Translations under genes and position numbers: made by a program | Shown here: piece after piece, positions 17,312 to 26,141 of the stretch | Layout of the letters: each line of letters starts with the position of its first letter | How positions within the stretch are numbered: the first letter of the stretch is position 1 | Assembly: GCA_035307765.1 (NCBI GenBank) | Contig: DATGHU010000032.1 | Span: forward strand, 62,001-126,000 | DNA: 64,000 nt | Source: a bacterium | GTDB taxonomy: Bacteria; Sysuimicrobiota; Sysuimicrobiia; Sysuimicrobiales; Segetimicrobiaceae | Direction of reading: 5' to 3' | The notes under the pieces: generated by a model | What the model was told of the DNA's origin: nothing | Seen by the model: only the letters and a program-made list of their open reading frames with translations | Databases searched by the model: none

Positions 17312-20068
17312 TCAAGAGGGCGTCTCCAGTCGCTGCGCCGCCTCCAGGATCCCCGCCCACAGGTCGCCCACGCGGTCCAGCCGGCCGAACACCGTCGAGA
17401 TCGTCCATCGCAGCGGGTCGAACCCCGCCCGCAGCTCTTCCCAGGTCACCGGGACGCTCACCGTCGCCTGCGGGACCGGTCGAAGGCTGTAGAGACTGGC
17501 GAGCGTCTTGCCGCGGACGTTTTGATTGTAGTCCACGAAAACTTTGCCGACCCGCTGAGGGACCGCCCACGCCGTCGTCAGCGCCTCCGGGTGCCGCTGC
17601 ACGAGCCACGCCGCCAGCGTCTTCGCGAACGCATGGGTCTGCGCATAGGTGTACTGCCGGACGATCGGGACGAACACGTGCAGGCCGGTCTTGCCCGAGG
17701 TCTTGGCGAATCCGCGAAGCCCGAGCCCCTCCAACGCCTCACCGAGCCAGAGCGCACCCTGCCGCGCCGCCTCAAACCCGTTGCGTGTGTAGTCCGGGTC
17801 GAACTCCCCGTGGCGCCGGGTCGGACGGGTACCCTCGGGAAACAAGAATGGATCGAGATCGAACACCACAAAATCCGGGAAGTTGAGCGTGCTCCCCTCG
17901 ATCGCCCCCTCCGATCCCGAGAAGACCCGCGTGGGGCGATCCCGACGGCGTCCCGCCACCGGCGCCGTGCGTGAGAACCACGCGTGCATCTCGATGCAGC
18001 CCATCTGTCCCAGCCAGAGGAGCGTGGCCGCGTCATCGCAGACGACCATGCGCACGTCCCGCTCTCCCTGGCCGGACCAGACGCGCTCCGTGCGCACGAA
18101 TCCAGGCGCATCGTGGACATCCTTTTGGAAGAAGTCGTTGCCGTCGATCCCATCCGGCCAGCGGCGGAGGGTGAGCGGCCGATCCCGAAGGTGCGGCAGC
18201 AGGTAGGGGGCGATCTTCCGATAGTACGCGATCACGTCGCCCTTCGTGAGCTTGAGCGCGGGAAAAAAGACCTTGTCCAAGTTGGTGAACGCCGCCGCGG
18301 GATCCGGGGGATCGACCCCGCGGGCCGACCGGCGCGCCCCCCGCGTTCGCCGCGGCGGCCGCGCCGCCGCCGACCTCGGGGCCACGTGCGTGGCCCGCGC
18401 CCCTTGGCGCGCTTCGGCAGGAAGCGGTGTGGCCTCGCCCGCCTGAGGGGCTCCCGCGGCGCGGGGCAAAAGGACCGTCCGGGGCGGAACGTCATCCCGC
18501 ATCCCGCGGAACACGGGAAACCGGAGGAAACCGTCGGGGGTCCGCTCGGCGAATTCGACCTCGACCACCACTTCCGGCCGGACCCACGTGGCCGGCTGCG
18601 GCGTGGCCGGCACCGGAGCGAACGGAGAGGCCTTGACGACGAGCGGCCCCAGCCGGGCCCGCAGCAACCGGAGGTTCGCATCCGACAGTCCGCCTCCAGT
18701 CTGACCGATGTGCACGAGCGCCCCCGTCGCCGGATCGTACTGCCCCAGGATCAACGCGCCAAACGTCCCCCGCCGGTGCCCCTTTCCCCGCGTCATGCCG
18801 CCCACGACCGCGTCCAAGGTCCGCCGCACTTTGATCTTCTGCCAGTCCCGACTCCGGGTCCCCGACCGGTACGGGCTGCCGGCCCGCTTGGCCATGATCC
18901 CCTCGAGCCCGTGCTGCTGCGCCGCCGCGAAGAGCGTCAGGCCCTCGCCGTCAACCGCGTCGCTGCGGAGCATCCCGGCGGGCAGCGCGATCGCCTCCAG
19001 CACGCCGCGGCGCTCCGAGAGCGGGCGCGCTCGCAGATCGCGCCCGCGCCAGTACAGGCAGTCGAACACCACGTAGATCACCGGCACCCGGTCCGCGGCC
19101 CGCTTCACGTCGGCCTCCGCGGTCAGGTGCAACCGCTGCTGCAGCCGCGCAAAGCTCGGCTTCCCGCGCTCGTCGGGGGCGATGATCTCGCCGTCGAACA
19201 CCGCGTCGTAGGCGAGCGCGGCGAGCGAGTCGGCGACCTCCGGAAACTGGGCGTTGACCCGGTTGAGGGTGCGGCTGTAGAGCGAGACCTCCTGGGTCGA
19301 CCCGCGGCGGCGGACGAAGCCCAGGGCCCGGGCGCCGTCCCACTTCAGCTCGAAGAACCAACCCGGACGGGTAAACGGACGGTCGGCCGTCTCCGCGAGC
19401 ATCGGAGGAAACGGCTCCGGAAACGGGTCCACGGCGCCCTCGTCCCCGCCCGGGGCCTTCTGTCCCTCCGCTGCCGCATCCCGGGCCGGACCGGTCGCCG
19501 CCGTCCAGCGGGCATCCTGGTCGGCGCGGACGGCTTCGATGGGGCGACCGGTCTTGACCGACCGCGTCCCCGACGGCGTGTACCCGGCGACGGCAAAGGC
19601 ATCCTTCCCCTTGAACAGCAGCCAGTCGCGCCCGTTGTTCCGCTTCGTGCGGACGAAGTGGAACTCGCCGCGCAGTTTCTCCCCGGCGAGGGTCAGGGTG
19701 AGCTTCCCCCGGCGAAACGCCTCCGCCGGATCGCCCTCGACACACGTGTACGTCCCGCGATCCCAGAGCATGACCGTCCCGGCGCCGTAGTTTCCCGGGG
19801 GGATCACCCCCTCAAACCCCCCGTACTCCAGCGGATGATCCTCCACCAGCACCGCGAGGCGCTTGTCGGCGGGATCGAGCGACGGCCCTTTGGGGACGGC
19901 CCACGACCGAAGGACCCCCTCCATCTCCAGACGCAGATCCCAGTGGACGCTGCGGGCGTGGTGCTCCTGCACGACAAACCTGGGCGGCCCGCCCGCGGCA
20001 CCGACCGCGCCCTGCGGCTCCGGGGTCTGCGAGAACGTGCGCTTTCGGCGGTAGTCTTCGAGGCCCAC
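17312..20068 (-). CDS. ligD: Multidomain DNA ligase D (PE-LIG-POL)
   Basis: Non-homologous end-joining ligase of 918 residues with the Pseudomonas-type domain order. A 3'-phosphoesterase lies at about 25-165 (HHARSVHWDLRLEMEG, with His42 and Asp44). An ATP-dependent ligase lies at about 215-530 (adenylated Lys242 in ELKWDGARALGF; DGEII; EGIMAKR; DWQKIKVRR). An Ala/Arg-rich linker at about 560-610 precedes an archaeo-eukaryotic primase-type polymerase (about 615-918) with the FDLDPF metal site and TSGKTGLHVFVPI. Start GTG 20068 has no SD, but a TACGAT box ends 6 nt upstream, which suggests a leaderless mRNA. No ku gene is in the window. The gene lies 31 nt after DUF72. Confidence 0.93.
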   Translation of the reverse strand: MGLEDYRRKRTFSQTPEPQGAVGAAGGPPRFVVQEHHARSVHWDLRLEMEGVLRSWAVPKGPSLDPADKRLAVLVEDHPLEYGGFEGVIPPGNYGAGTVMLWDRGTYTCVEGDPAEAFRRGKLTLTLAGEKLRGEFHFVRTKRNNGRDWLLFKGKDAFAVAGYTPSGTRSVKTGRPIEAVRADQDARWTAATGPARDAAAEGQKAPGGDEGAVDPFPEPFPPMLAETADRPFTRPGWFFELKWDGARALGFVRRRGSTQEVSLYSRTLNRVNAQFPEVADSLAALAYDAVFDGEIIAPDERGKPSFARLQQRLHLTAEADVKRAADRVPVIYVVFDCLYWRGRDLRARPLSERRGVLEAIALPAGMLRSDAVDGEGLTLFAAAQQHGLEGIMAKRAGSPYRSGTRSRDWQKIKVRRTLDAVVGGMTRGKGHRRGTFGALILGQYDPATGALVHIGQTGGGLSDANLRLLRARLGPLVVKASPFAPVPATPQPATWVRPEVVVEVEFAERTPDGFLRFPVFRGMRDDVPPRTVLLPRAAGAPQAGEATPLPAEARQGARATHVAPRSAAARPPRRTRGARRSARGVDPPDPAAAFTNLDKVFFPALKLTKGDVIAYYRKIAPYLLPHLRDRPLTLRRWPDGIDGNDFFQKDVHDAPGFVRTERVWSGQGERDVRMVVCDDAATLLWLGQMGCIEMHAWFSRTAPVAGRRRDRPTRVFSGSEGAIEGSTLNFPDFVVFDLDPFLFPEGTRPTRRHGEFDPDYTRNGFEAARQGALWLGEALEGLGLRGFAKTSGKTGLHVFVPIVRQYTYAQTHAFAKTLAAWLVQRHPEALTTAWAVPQRVGKVFVDYNQNVRGKTLASLYSLRPVPQATVSVPVTWEELRAGFDPLRWTISTVFGRLDRVGDLWAGILEAAQRLETPS

Positions 20069-20074
20069 GGGCTA

Positions 20075-20080
20075 ATCGTA
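20075..20080 (-). promoter_or_regulatory. -10 box of a probable leaderless ligD transcript
   Basis: Minus-strand TACGAT (20080-20075) is followed by TAGCCC and then the GTG start of ligD at 20068. The 6-nt gap is the usual -10 to +1 distance, so the transcript would begin at or next to the start codon. No SD is present and no convincing -35 lies upstream. Confidence 0.45.
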
Positions 20081-20099
20081 CCAAAACCGGAGCGCGGGG

Positions 20100-20870
20100 C
20101 TAGGGGGGACCCGGGCTGACAAGGTTCATCAGGGCGCGCGCATAGGCGACCGCTTCGGGACCGGTCTCGTGGGTGAAGTAGCAAAAGATCGGGCGGAGCT
20201 CGGCGGCCGCGCGGAGGTGCTCGGCCCACCCCTCCAACTGCACCGGGGTGTACTGCATCCGGTGCAGCCGATAGTAACCGAACGACGCGGTGTGCACGAG
20301 CGGCTCGCAGGACGCTTCGTCCTCGGCGATGCAGAGCGCCACGCGGTGGCGCCGCAGCAGATCGTAGGTGGCATCGGCATGCCAGGTGGCGTGGCGGAAC
20401 TCGATCGCCACGTACGGCAGAGGGCGAAGGGTGGCGAGGAAGCTCTCCAAGAGGGGCAGGTCTTGGCGGAACGAAGGGGGCAGCTGGAAGAGCACCGGGC
20501 CGAGGCGATCGCCGAGCTCGGTCACCCGCTCGCAGAGCCACCGCACGTCATCGTCCACGTCGCGAAGCCGCTTGACGTGCGTGATTCGCCGGTGCGCCTT
20601 GATCGCGAACCGGAAGGAGGCCGGCGTCTGCCCCCGCCAATCCTCGAGCATCTTGCTCGTCGGCATGCGGTAGAATGACACGTTGATTTCCACGCTGGGG
20701 AGGTGCTCGGCGTAAAAACCGAGCATACGCTCCTGCCGCAGGTCAGCGGGGTAGAACCCCCCCTTCCACTCGGCGAAGGCGAACCCCGAAGTCCCGGCGA
20801 GGATCCGCGGACCCGGGCCGGGGATCTCGGCGATCGAAGGGGGCGGCGTGCCCGCCTCGTGCGGGCTCAC
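20100..20870 (-). CDS. DUF72 (YecE-like) protein
   Basis: DUF72 TIM-barrel-like protein of 256 residues. Family motifs are GTSGFAFAEWKGGFYP, FYAEHLPSVEINVSFYRMP, FAIKAHRRITH, LGPVLFQLPPSF, AIEFRHATW and the C-terminal CYFTHET. The biochemical role of the family is unknown. Its ATG overlaps the last 4 nt of the GH31 gene (ATGA junction), so it is translationally coupled to the sugar operon even though ligD lies directly downstream. It could be a passenger of either. Confidence 0.9.
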   Translation of the reverse strand: MSPHEAGTPPPSIAEIPGPGPRILAGTSGFAFAEWKGGFYPADLRQERMLGFYAEHLPSVEINVSFYRMPTSKMLEDWRGQTPASFRFAIKAHRRITHVKRLRDVDDDVRWLCERVTELGDRLGPVLFQLPPSFRQDLPLLESFLATLRPLPYVAIEFRHATWHADATYDLLRRHRVALCIAEDEASCEPLVHTASFGYYRLHRMQYTPVQLEGWAEHLRAAAELRPIFCYFTHETGPEAVAYARALMNLVSPGPP

Positions 20871-23083
20871 TCCGCACCCCGAAAGAGCGCCTCGTCACCG
20901 CGGCGCGCGACCCGAATCGACCCCCACGCCGTGACGCGCACGTCCGGGGGCAGACCGCGAAGGCGGACCGTCCCATCGGCGGCGTCCACCGCCAGCGTGA
21001 GGCCGGGCAGTGCCATCGCCGACCTCGGACGGCCGAAGGCGAGGAGCTCCGCCGGACCATTCGATGTGAGCTCGGCGGTGTGCTGCGCCGCCGGTCCCAA
21101 CGGCAGCAGGCATCCTTCCCGCCCGTACACGGGCATCCGGTCGAGCGCCGCGATGCCGTCGATCACCCGCGGGCCCACCACCCGGCTCTGGTCGGCGAGA
21201 TCGTACCATCCTCCGGCGGGCAGGTATACCCGCACCCGGCCCCCCGGGCGCAGCACGGGGGCGACCAGGAGCGCGGGACCGAGCAGGTACTGCTCCTCGA
21301 ATGCCGCGGCAGCGGGGTCGTCGGGAAATGCCAACGGCATCGCGCGCATGACGGGCAGCCCGCTCAGGTGCGCCTCCGCGGCGCAGGCCTCGAGGTAGGG
21401 CAGCAAGCGGTAGCGCCACTCCAGCCACCACCGGACGATGCGCTCGGCCTCTTCGCCGTAGTGCCACGGCTCGCGCGGCGTCGTCCCGTGGAACCGCGTG
21501 TGCGAGCACATCGCCCCGGCCTGCGCCCAGCGGATGTAGAGCTCGGGGTCCGGCTGCGGGCCGAAGAACCCGCCGACGTCGTGGCTGTAGAAGGCTCCAC
21601 CGCTCATCCCCCAGGAGAGCGCGCCGCGCACGCTCGCGGCCAGCCCTTCCCAATCGGCCTGCGGGTCCCCCCCCCACTGCACAGGGTACCGCTGGCTCCC
21701 CGTCCACCCCGATCGCCCCCACACCACCGCCCCCGCGGCGGCGTACCGCTGCGTCGCCTCGTAGACGCAGCGGTTGAAGAGCAGGGGATAGACGTTGTGG
21801 AGGCGGGCACCGCGATCGCCGTTGTACGCGCAGGCGTCCTCGGGAATCTGCTCCCCGAAGTCCGTCTTCATCACGTCCACGCCGGCCGCGAACAACGGCC
21901 GGTGCGCGTCGCGGTACCAGGCGTAGGCGCCGGGGTGGGTGAAGTCCACGATCCCGCTCGGGGGCAATGGCGTGAGCAGCGTCCCAAACGGTGCCGGATC
22001 CCACTCGTACACGTACGGTGCATCCCCCGCGGTGCGCAGCAGAAATCCCCGCGCGGCGAGCTCCGCGAAGAGCGGGCTCCGCACCGAGACGTACGGGTAC
22101 TCCCACAGGCACAGCCGGAAGCCGAGCGCCTTGAGGTCCCGGATGAACCCTGCAGGATCGGGATACCGGTCGGGATCCCACTCGAACCCAAACCGGGTCT
22201 CCACCCGCAGCCAGGCCCGCCCGTCCAGGACGAGCACGTCGCACGGGACCCGCCGCGCTCGAAGCGTGCGCGCGACCTCGAGGGCCTCGTCGGCGGTGCG
22301 GTAATACGCGCGAGACATCCACGCCCCGAAGCTCCAGCGGGGTGGGAGGGCCGGGCGCCCGGTAAGGTGCGTGAACCGCTCCAACAGCCCGGCCGGGGTG
22401 CGCGCGGCAAAGAGGAAGAGGTCGAGGGTGGGCTCCTCCACCTGCAGGATGTAGCTGCGGTGTGACCATGCGGGGTAGCCGACCCCATGCACCACGCGGG
22501 ACGTCGTGTGGGCGTAGACCCCCCACCCTCTCGGGCTCCAGGCGAACGGAACGTTCTTATAGGAAGCCTCCGCGTTCACACCCCAGGCATCCTCGTTCCA
22601 CGAGACCACCCGCTGGCCCCGCCGGTTCAACGGACCGTACTTCTCCCCCAACCCGTACACGGCCTCGCCGCTCTCCAGGCCCAGGGCCAAGAGCCACCCC
22701 GTCGAGTCGCGCACCCCAACGGGAGGGATCCGGGGCCCGCCCCGGATGTGGCCGTCCCCCGTCGACTCCAGCACGACCTCGCCGTCCAGGAACATCCGGA
22801 TCCGCAGCGGGCGTGGGGCGATCTCGAGCGCCATCGACCCGGCGTCGATGCGGTAGGCGCCGCCGAGTTCGGTGCAGGTGGCCGCCCCCGGATCGGGAGG
22901 GGAGGCGAGCAGGCCGTAATCGGGGCCGACCGGCCCGCCCGCACGCAGGCGGAGGACGCCGGGCGCGTACGCGGCGATGTCCAGGGGGCCCGCCTCCGTC
23001 GTAAAGCGCACGCGGTCCGATGCGGCGGCCTCGAGGCGGACGGTCTCCAGCCGGCGGAACTCCTGAAACGGCTCGTACAGCAT
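20867..23083 (-). CDS. GH31 glycoside hydrolase, YicI-like alpha-xylosidase/glucosidase
   Basis: Family GH31 retaining alpha-glycosidase of 738 residues, cytosolic (no signal peptide). The nucleophile Asp408 is in VMKTDFGEQIPED and the acid/base Asp473 in VQWGGDPQADWE. FEWDPDRYPDP, GSQRYPVQW, MSGGAFYSHDVGGF and MRAMPLAFPDDP closely follow E. coli YicI. Lys406 matches the YicI lysine before TDFGE. However, YicI's Cys-Phe pair after the first barrel aspartate (DCFW) is replaced by Gly-Arg (LDGRAWL), so the sugar accepted may not be xylose. It is encoded after a PfkB kinase with a 24-nt gap. Confidence 0.88.
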   Translation of the reverse strand: MLYEPFQEFRRLETVRLEAAASDRVRFTTEAGPLDIAAYAPGVLRLRAGGPVGPDYGLLASPPDPGAATCTELGGAYRIDAGSMALEIAPRPLRIRMFLDGEVVLESTGDGHIRGGPRIPPVGVRDSTGWLLALGLESGEAVYGLGEKYGPLNRRGQRVVSWNEDAWGVNAEASYKNVPFAWSPRGWGVYAHTTSRVVHGVGYPAWSHRSYILQVEEPTLDLFLFAARTPAGLLERFTHLTGRPALPPRWSFGAWMSRAYYRTADEALEVARTLRARRVPCDVLVLDGRAWLRVETRFGFEWDPDRYPDPAGFIRDLKALGFRLCLWEYPYVSVRSPLFAELAARGFLLRTAGDAPYVYEWDPAPFGTLLTPLPPSGIVDFTHPGAYAWYRDAHRPLFAAGVDVMKTDFGEQIPEDACAYNGDRGARLHNVYPLLFNRCVYEATQRYAAAGAVVWGRSGWTGSQRYPVQWGGDPQADWEGLAASVRGALSWGMSGGAFYSHDVGGFFGPQPDPELYIRWAQAGAMCSHTRFHGTTPREPWHYGEEAERIVRWWLEWRYRLLPYLEACAAEAHLSGLPVMRAMPLAFPDDPAAAAFEEQYLLGPALLVAPVLRPGGRVRVYLPAGGWYDLADQSRVVGPRVIDGIAALDRMPVYGREGCLLPLGPAAQHTAELTSNGPAELLAFGRPRSAMALPGLTLAVDAADGTVRLRGLPPDVRVTAWGSIRVARRGDEALFRGAE

Positions 23084-23107
23084 ATCAGCCTCTGCCGCGC
23101 GCCGCGG

Positions 23108-23968
23108 TCACCCGCCCGACCCCAACAGCCGGACGACTTCTTCGCGGCGCGGCACCTCGGCGAGCGCGCACCGCTGCGCGGCGGCCGCGGATGCGAAGGT
23201 GAGCGCCGAGGCTTCGTCCATGCCCTCGCCCAGCCCGAGCGCGAACGCTCCGTGAAACACATCGCCCGCCCCGGTGGTATCCCGCGCCGATACCGCGAAC
23301 GCCGGCACGCGGCCGCCCCGATGGGCCGCCCCCTCTTCCCCCAGCGTGACGGCTCCCCAGGCGTGGAGGTCGGCCAGTCGCCCCAACACCGCGTCCACGC
23401 CGCCGCTGACCTCGGCGAGCTCGCGGTCGGCGATCACGTGGGTCGCCCGCTCCGCCAAGCCCCAGGCGTCCGATGTCTCCCGGTCCAAGTCCAGCACGAC
23501 CGGGAGCCGGCGCCGGCGCGCCGCCTCGGCGAGGCGGAGGGCGCCCTCGGGCCAGCGGGCGTCGATCATGACCGCCTGCGCCCCCTCGAGGACCTCGAGC
23601 GGCAGCCAGCCGGCATCGTCTGAGAATCCCCCGCCTGGATAGGGAAAGATGTGCCGCTCGCCGCCCGGACCGATCAACACTCCGCTCACCGGAGTGCGGG
23701 CCCCCGCGAGCACGCGGAGCCCGCGGGTGTCGACCCCCTCGGCGTCCAGCGCAGAGGCGACCCGCCGCCCGGCGTCATCGTCGCCGCATCGCCCGAGGAA
23801 CACCGCCCGGCCGAGGAGGCGGGCCACGGCAACCGCGGCAACCGCAGCGGACCCCCCAAGCGCCTCCCGGAAGACGCTGACGGGAGTCCTGGCGTGCATC
23901 GGGGGAAAGCGATCCACCCAGAATCGGTAGTCCAGGCAGGCGTACCCGAGCGCGACTACGAGGGCCAC
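23108..23968 (-). CDS. PfkB family carbohydrate kinase
   Basis: Ribokinase/PfkB-fold sugar kinase of 286 residues. Start GTG 23968 overlaps the end of the isomerase gene by 13 nt and has a GCGAGGGGAG site. Sugar-binding GGSAAVAAVAVARLL and GRCGDDDAGR are near the N-terminus, and the catalytic DTTGAGDVFHGAFA (Asp236, GAGD anion hole) is near the C-terminus. In this operon it would phosphorylate the ketose made by the isomerase-like protein. No aldolase gene follows, so the next step must be encoded elsewhere or be housekeeping. Confidence 0.88.
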   Translation of the reverse strand: MALVVALGYACLDYRFWVDRFPPMHARTPVSVFREALGGSAAVAAVAVARLLGRAVFLGRCGDDDAGRRVASALDAEGVDTRGLRVLAGARTPVSGVLIGPGGERHIFPYPGGGFSDDAGWLPLEVLEGAQAVMIDARWPEGALRLAEAARRRRLPVVLDLDRETSDAWGLAERATHVIADRELAEVSGGVDAVLGRLADLHAWGAVTLGEEGAAHRGGRVPAFAVSARDTTGAGDVFHGAFALGLGEGMDEASALTFASAAAAQRCALAEVPRREEVVRLLGSGG

Positions 23969-25290
23969 TGCGCTCCCCTCGCCTCTGGAGCCAGGGGAAG
24001 CACCTGATACCCCAACCAATCGGAGAGTTCGAGCAGGGCTTCCTCGGCCTCCCCCATCCCCCACACAAAGTGGTGGGGGAGACGGTGGTTCAGGGCACTC
24101 GCCAGGAATCCGTGAGGAGACGTCGGCTCACCGCCCCACCTCAGGTCTCCCACCCACCCGGAGACGCCGTCGAACCCGCCGGGGCGGGCGCGAATTGTTC
24201 CGGCGAAGACGGCCGCCCGCTTCTCCTCGAGGAACCGGAGGCCGCTGACCGGCCCCGGCCTGAGGCGCATGTGGCGCACCGCGGGCAGTCCCCGGTTGAA
24301 GTGCATCTCGAGCCGGGTTTGGCTGGCCGCCCACGCCCGGGGCGCGTTGCCGCAGTGCCAGAACATCAGGCCGTCGCCGTCGACGTGCGACAAATCGAGC
24401 ATCGCCGCGGGGCCACCGGTCACCGCGGCGACCGCCAGCATCGCCGCCAGCCCCCCGACGTCTCCCTCGCAGGCCAGGGGGTGACCCCGGTCCCCCAGCC
24501 AGGCAAAGGGCGCGCACGCCATCGTCCCCGCCGCCTCGGGCAGTTCGGGCCAGCAGCGCAGCGCGATCCCATCGTACCCCCGGCCCATCTCCTCGAGCGC
24601 GAGCGACAGTCGAATCGTCGGGTGAAGGGCCTCCGCGGGCACCGCCGAGGGCTCGGCGAGCTCGGCGAGGCGCGCGCTTACCGCTCCCTCTGGAATCCTC
24701 TCCAGGGCGGCAAAGACCGCCTCGAGCGGAGCCCGGTCGATCCGCACGTCCAGGTCGGGGACCCCCTCGAACCGGTAGAACCCCGGCGCCGTTCCGCCCA
24801 CCCAGAGCAGCCGCCCGTGTCTGAGCGCGCCCCACCCCCGCGCGGCGCGCACCATCAGGTCGATCCGACGGTGCAGGCTCGGGTCCTCCGGTCGGCCGTA
24901 GAGCCACAAAAGCGGCGCCCGGCGTCCGACGCGCAGGCTCATGCTGAGCATCAGCCCGCAGAGCGCGTTTTGGGGGAGCGGGCCCGTGGCGGACACTTCG
25001 GGCAGGGCCCACAGGCCGACCGGCACCGGCAGTTCGAGGAAGGGTGCTACGACGTCCCCCGTCGCGAACGTGACGTGGAGGACGAGCAGGGCATCGACCT
25101 CGGCCGCCTGGGCCTCGGCCGCTCTGGCGCGGGCCCCCTCGGCGTCGGACACCGGCTGCGCCGCGTACGCAAGGTCGACCTCGAGGCGAACGGCCAGTTC
25201 GGCAAGCGCACGCTGGCTCGCTTCCCACAATCCCATCTGCGCGCCCCGGAACAGGGGACGGACGATCGGCACGAATCCCAGACGGAGCAT
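23956..25290 (-). CDS. L-fucose/D-arabinose isomerase-like protein
   Basis: FucI/AraA-like sugar isomerase family protein (COG2407 type) of 444 residues. Recognisable pieces are ALRCWPELPEAAG, LACEGDVGGLAAMLAV and FWHCGNAPRAW, which in this family form the metal and substrate site around conserved Glu, Asp and His residues. The N-terminal domain is short compared with FucI. ATG 25290 has a GGGGAGG site. It sits between the ABC permeases and the kinase, so aldose-to-ketose isomerisation of the imported or released sugar is the natural role. The exact sugar is unknown. Confidence 0.78.
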   Translation of the reverse strand: MLRLGFVPIVRPLFRGAQMGLWEASQRALAELAVRLEVDLAYAAQPVSDAEGARARAAEAQAAEVDALLVLHVTFATGDVVAPFLELPVPVGLWALPEVSATGPLPQNALCGLMLSMSLRVGRRAPLLWLYGRPEDPSLHRRIDLMVRAARGWGALRHGRLLWVGGTAPGFYRFEGVPDLDVRIDRAPLEAVFAALERIPEGAVSARLAELAEPSAVPAEALHPTIRLSLALEEMGRGYDGIALRCWPELPEAAGTMACAPFAWLGDRGHPLACEGDVGGLAAMLAVAAVTGGPAAMLDLSHVDGDGLMFWHCGNAPRAWAASQTRLEMHFNRGLPAVRHMRLRPGPVSGLRFLEEKRAAVFAGTIRARPGGFDGVSGWVGDLRWGGEPTSPHGFLASALNHRLPHHFVWGMGEAEEALLELSDWLGYQVLPLAPEARGAQWPS

Positions 25291-25306
25291 CGGCGCCTCC
25301 CCGGGT

Positions 25307-26140
25307 CTAGCCTTTTACGGCTCCGGCGGTGAGCCCGCGGATCACCAACCGCTGCCCCGCCAGAATCACGGTGACGATCGGGACGGTAGCGAGGAGCACG
25401 GCCGCGGAGATGACCCCCCAGGGAAAGGCGAATTCGCCCCGAAAGAGCGAGATCCCCACCGTGATCGTGCGCATATCGGTGCTGCTGGTGAGGGTCAGCG
25501 CCACGAGAAACTCGTTCCAGGTGTTCACGAAGACGATGATCCCGGCGGTGACCACCCCCGGGGCGGCCAGCGGCGCGATGATCCGCCAAAGCGCCCCCAC
25601 CCGGCTGCAGCCGTCGATCGAGGCCGCCTCCTCAAGGTCTCGGGGGATCTCCCGGAAGAACGCGGTGAGGATGAAGATGGCAACGGGGAGCGACCAGGTG
25701 ATGTAGGGCCCGATCAGACCCCCGTAGGTGTTCAGCAGGCCCAGCCCGCGCACGAGGACATACAGCGGGACGATCACCGTGATCAGGGGAATCATGGCCA
25801 CCGCCAGGATCGACAGCAGCAGGACCCGGCTGCCGGGAAAGCGGAGGCGGGCGAAGGCATACGACGCGAAGGTGGCCAGGAACAGGCAGAGCACGGTCGA
25901 GGACAGGGAGACGATGCAGCTGTTCAGCAGGAACCGGCCGAACGGGTTTCCGCTGAAAACGTGGACGTAGTTGGCCAACGTCGGCCGGTGGGGAAGGTAG
26001 GTCACCGGGAACTGGTACAGCTCCCGCTCGGTCTTGAGCGAGGTGAGGAGGGTCCAGACGTACGGGCCCAGCGAGAAGGCCACCACCAGGGCGACCAGGA
26101 TCGTCAGCCCCGCGCCCGCGAGCCTCCGCCGCCCCGCCAT
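25307..26140 (-). CDS. Sugar ABC transporter permease (MalG type)
   Basis: Inner-membrane permease of 277 residues, six TM helices, CUT1 family. The EAA loop that docks the ATPase is visible in EIPRDLEEAASIDG followed by CSRVGALWRIIAPLAAPG. The start is ATG 26140, placed in a TGATATG junction 1 nt after the MalF-type gene's stop. It forms a heterodimer with that permease. The operon has no ATPase gene, so a shared MsmX/UgpC-like ATPase encoded elsewhere is likely. Confidence 0.92.
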   Translation of the reverse strand: MAGRRRLAGAGLTILVALVVAFSLGPYVWTLLTSLKTERELYQFPVTYLPHRPTLANYVHVFSGNPFGRFLLNSCIVSLSSTVLCLFLATFASYAFARLRFPGSRVLLLSILAVAMIPLITVIVPLYVLVRGLGLLNTYGGLIGPYITWSLPVAIFILTAFFREIPRDLEEAASIDGCSRVGALWRIIAPLAAPGVVTAGIIVFVNTWNEFLVALTLTSSTDMRTITVGISLFRGEFAFPWGVISAAVLLATVPIVTVILAGQRLVIRGLTAGAVKG

Positions 26141-26141
26141 A

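Noticed and set aside
17984-20119. Open frame of 711 codons antisense to ligD
   Set aside because: Low-complexity basic translation, no motif, fully covered by a certain gene.
20867-23083. GH31 protein as a sulfoquinovosidase
   Set aside because: The nucleophile region (VMKTDFGEQIP) follows YicI rather than YihQ (which has ADFGEYLP), and the YihQ arginine/tryptophan pair is not clearly aligned; kept only as a possibility for altered specificity.
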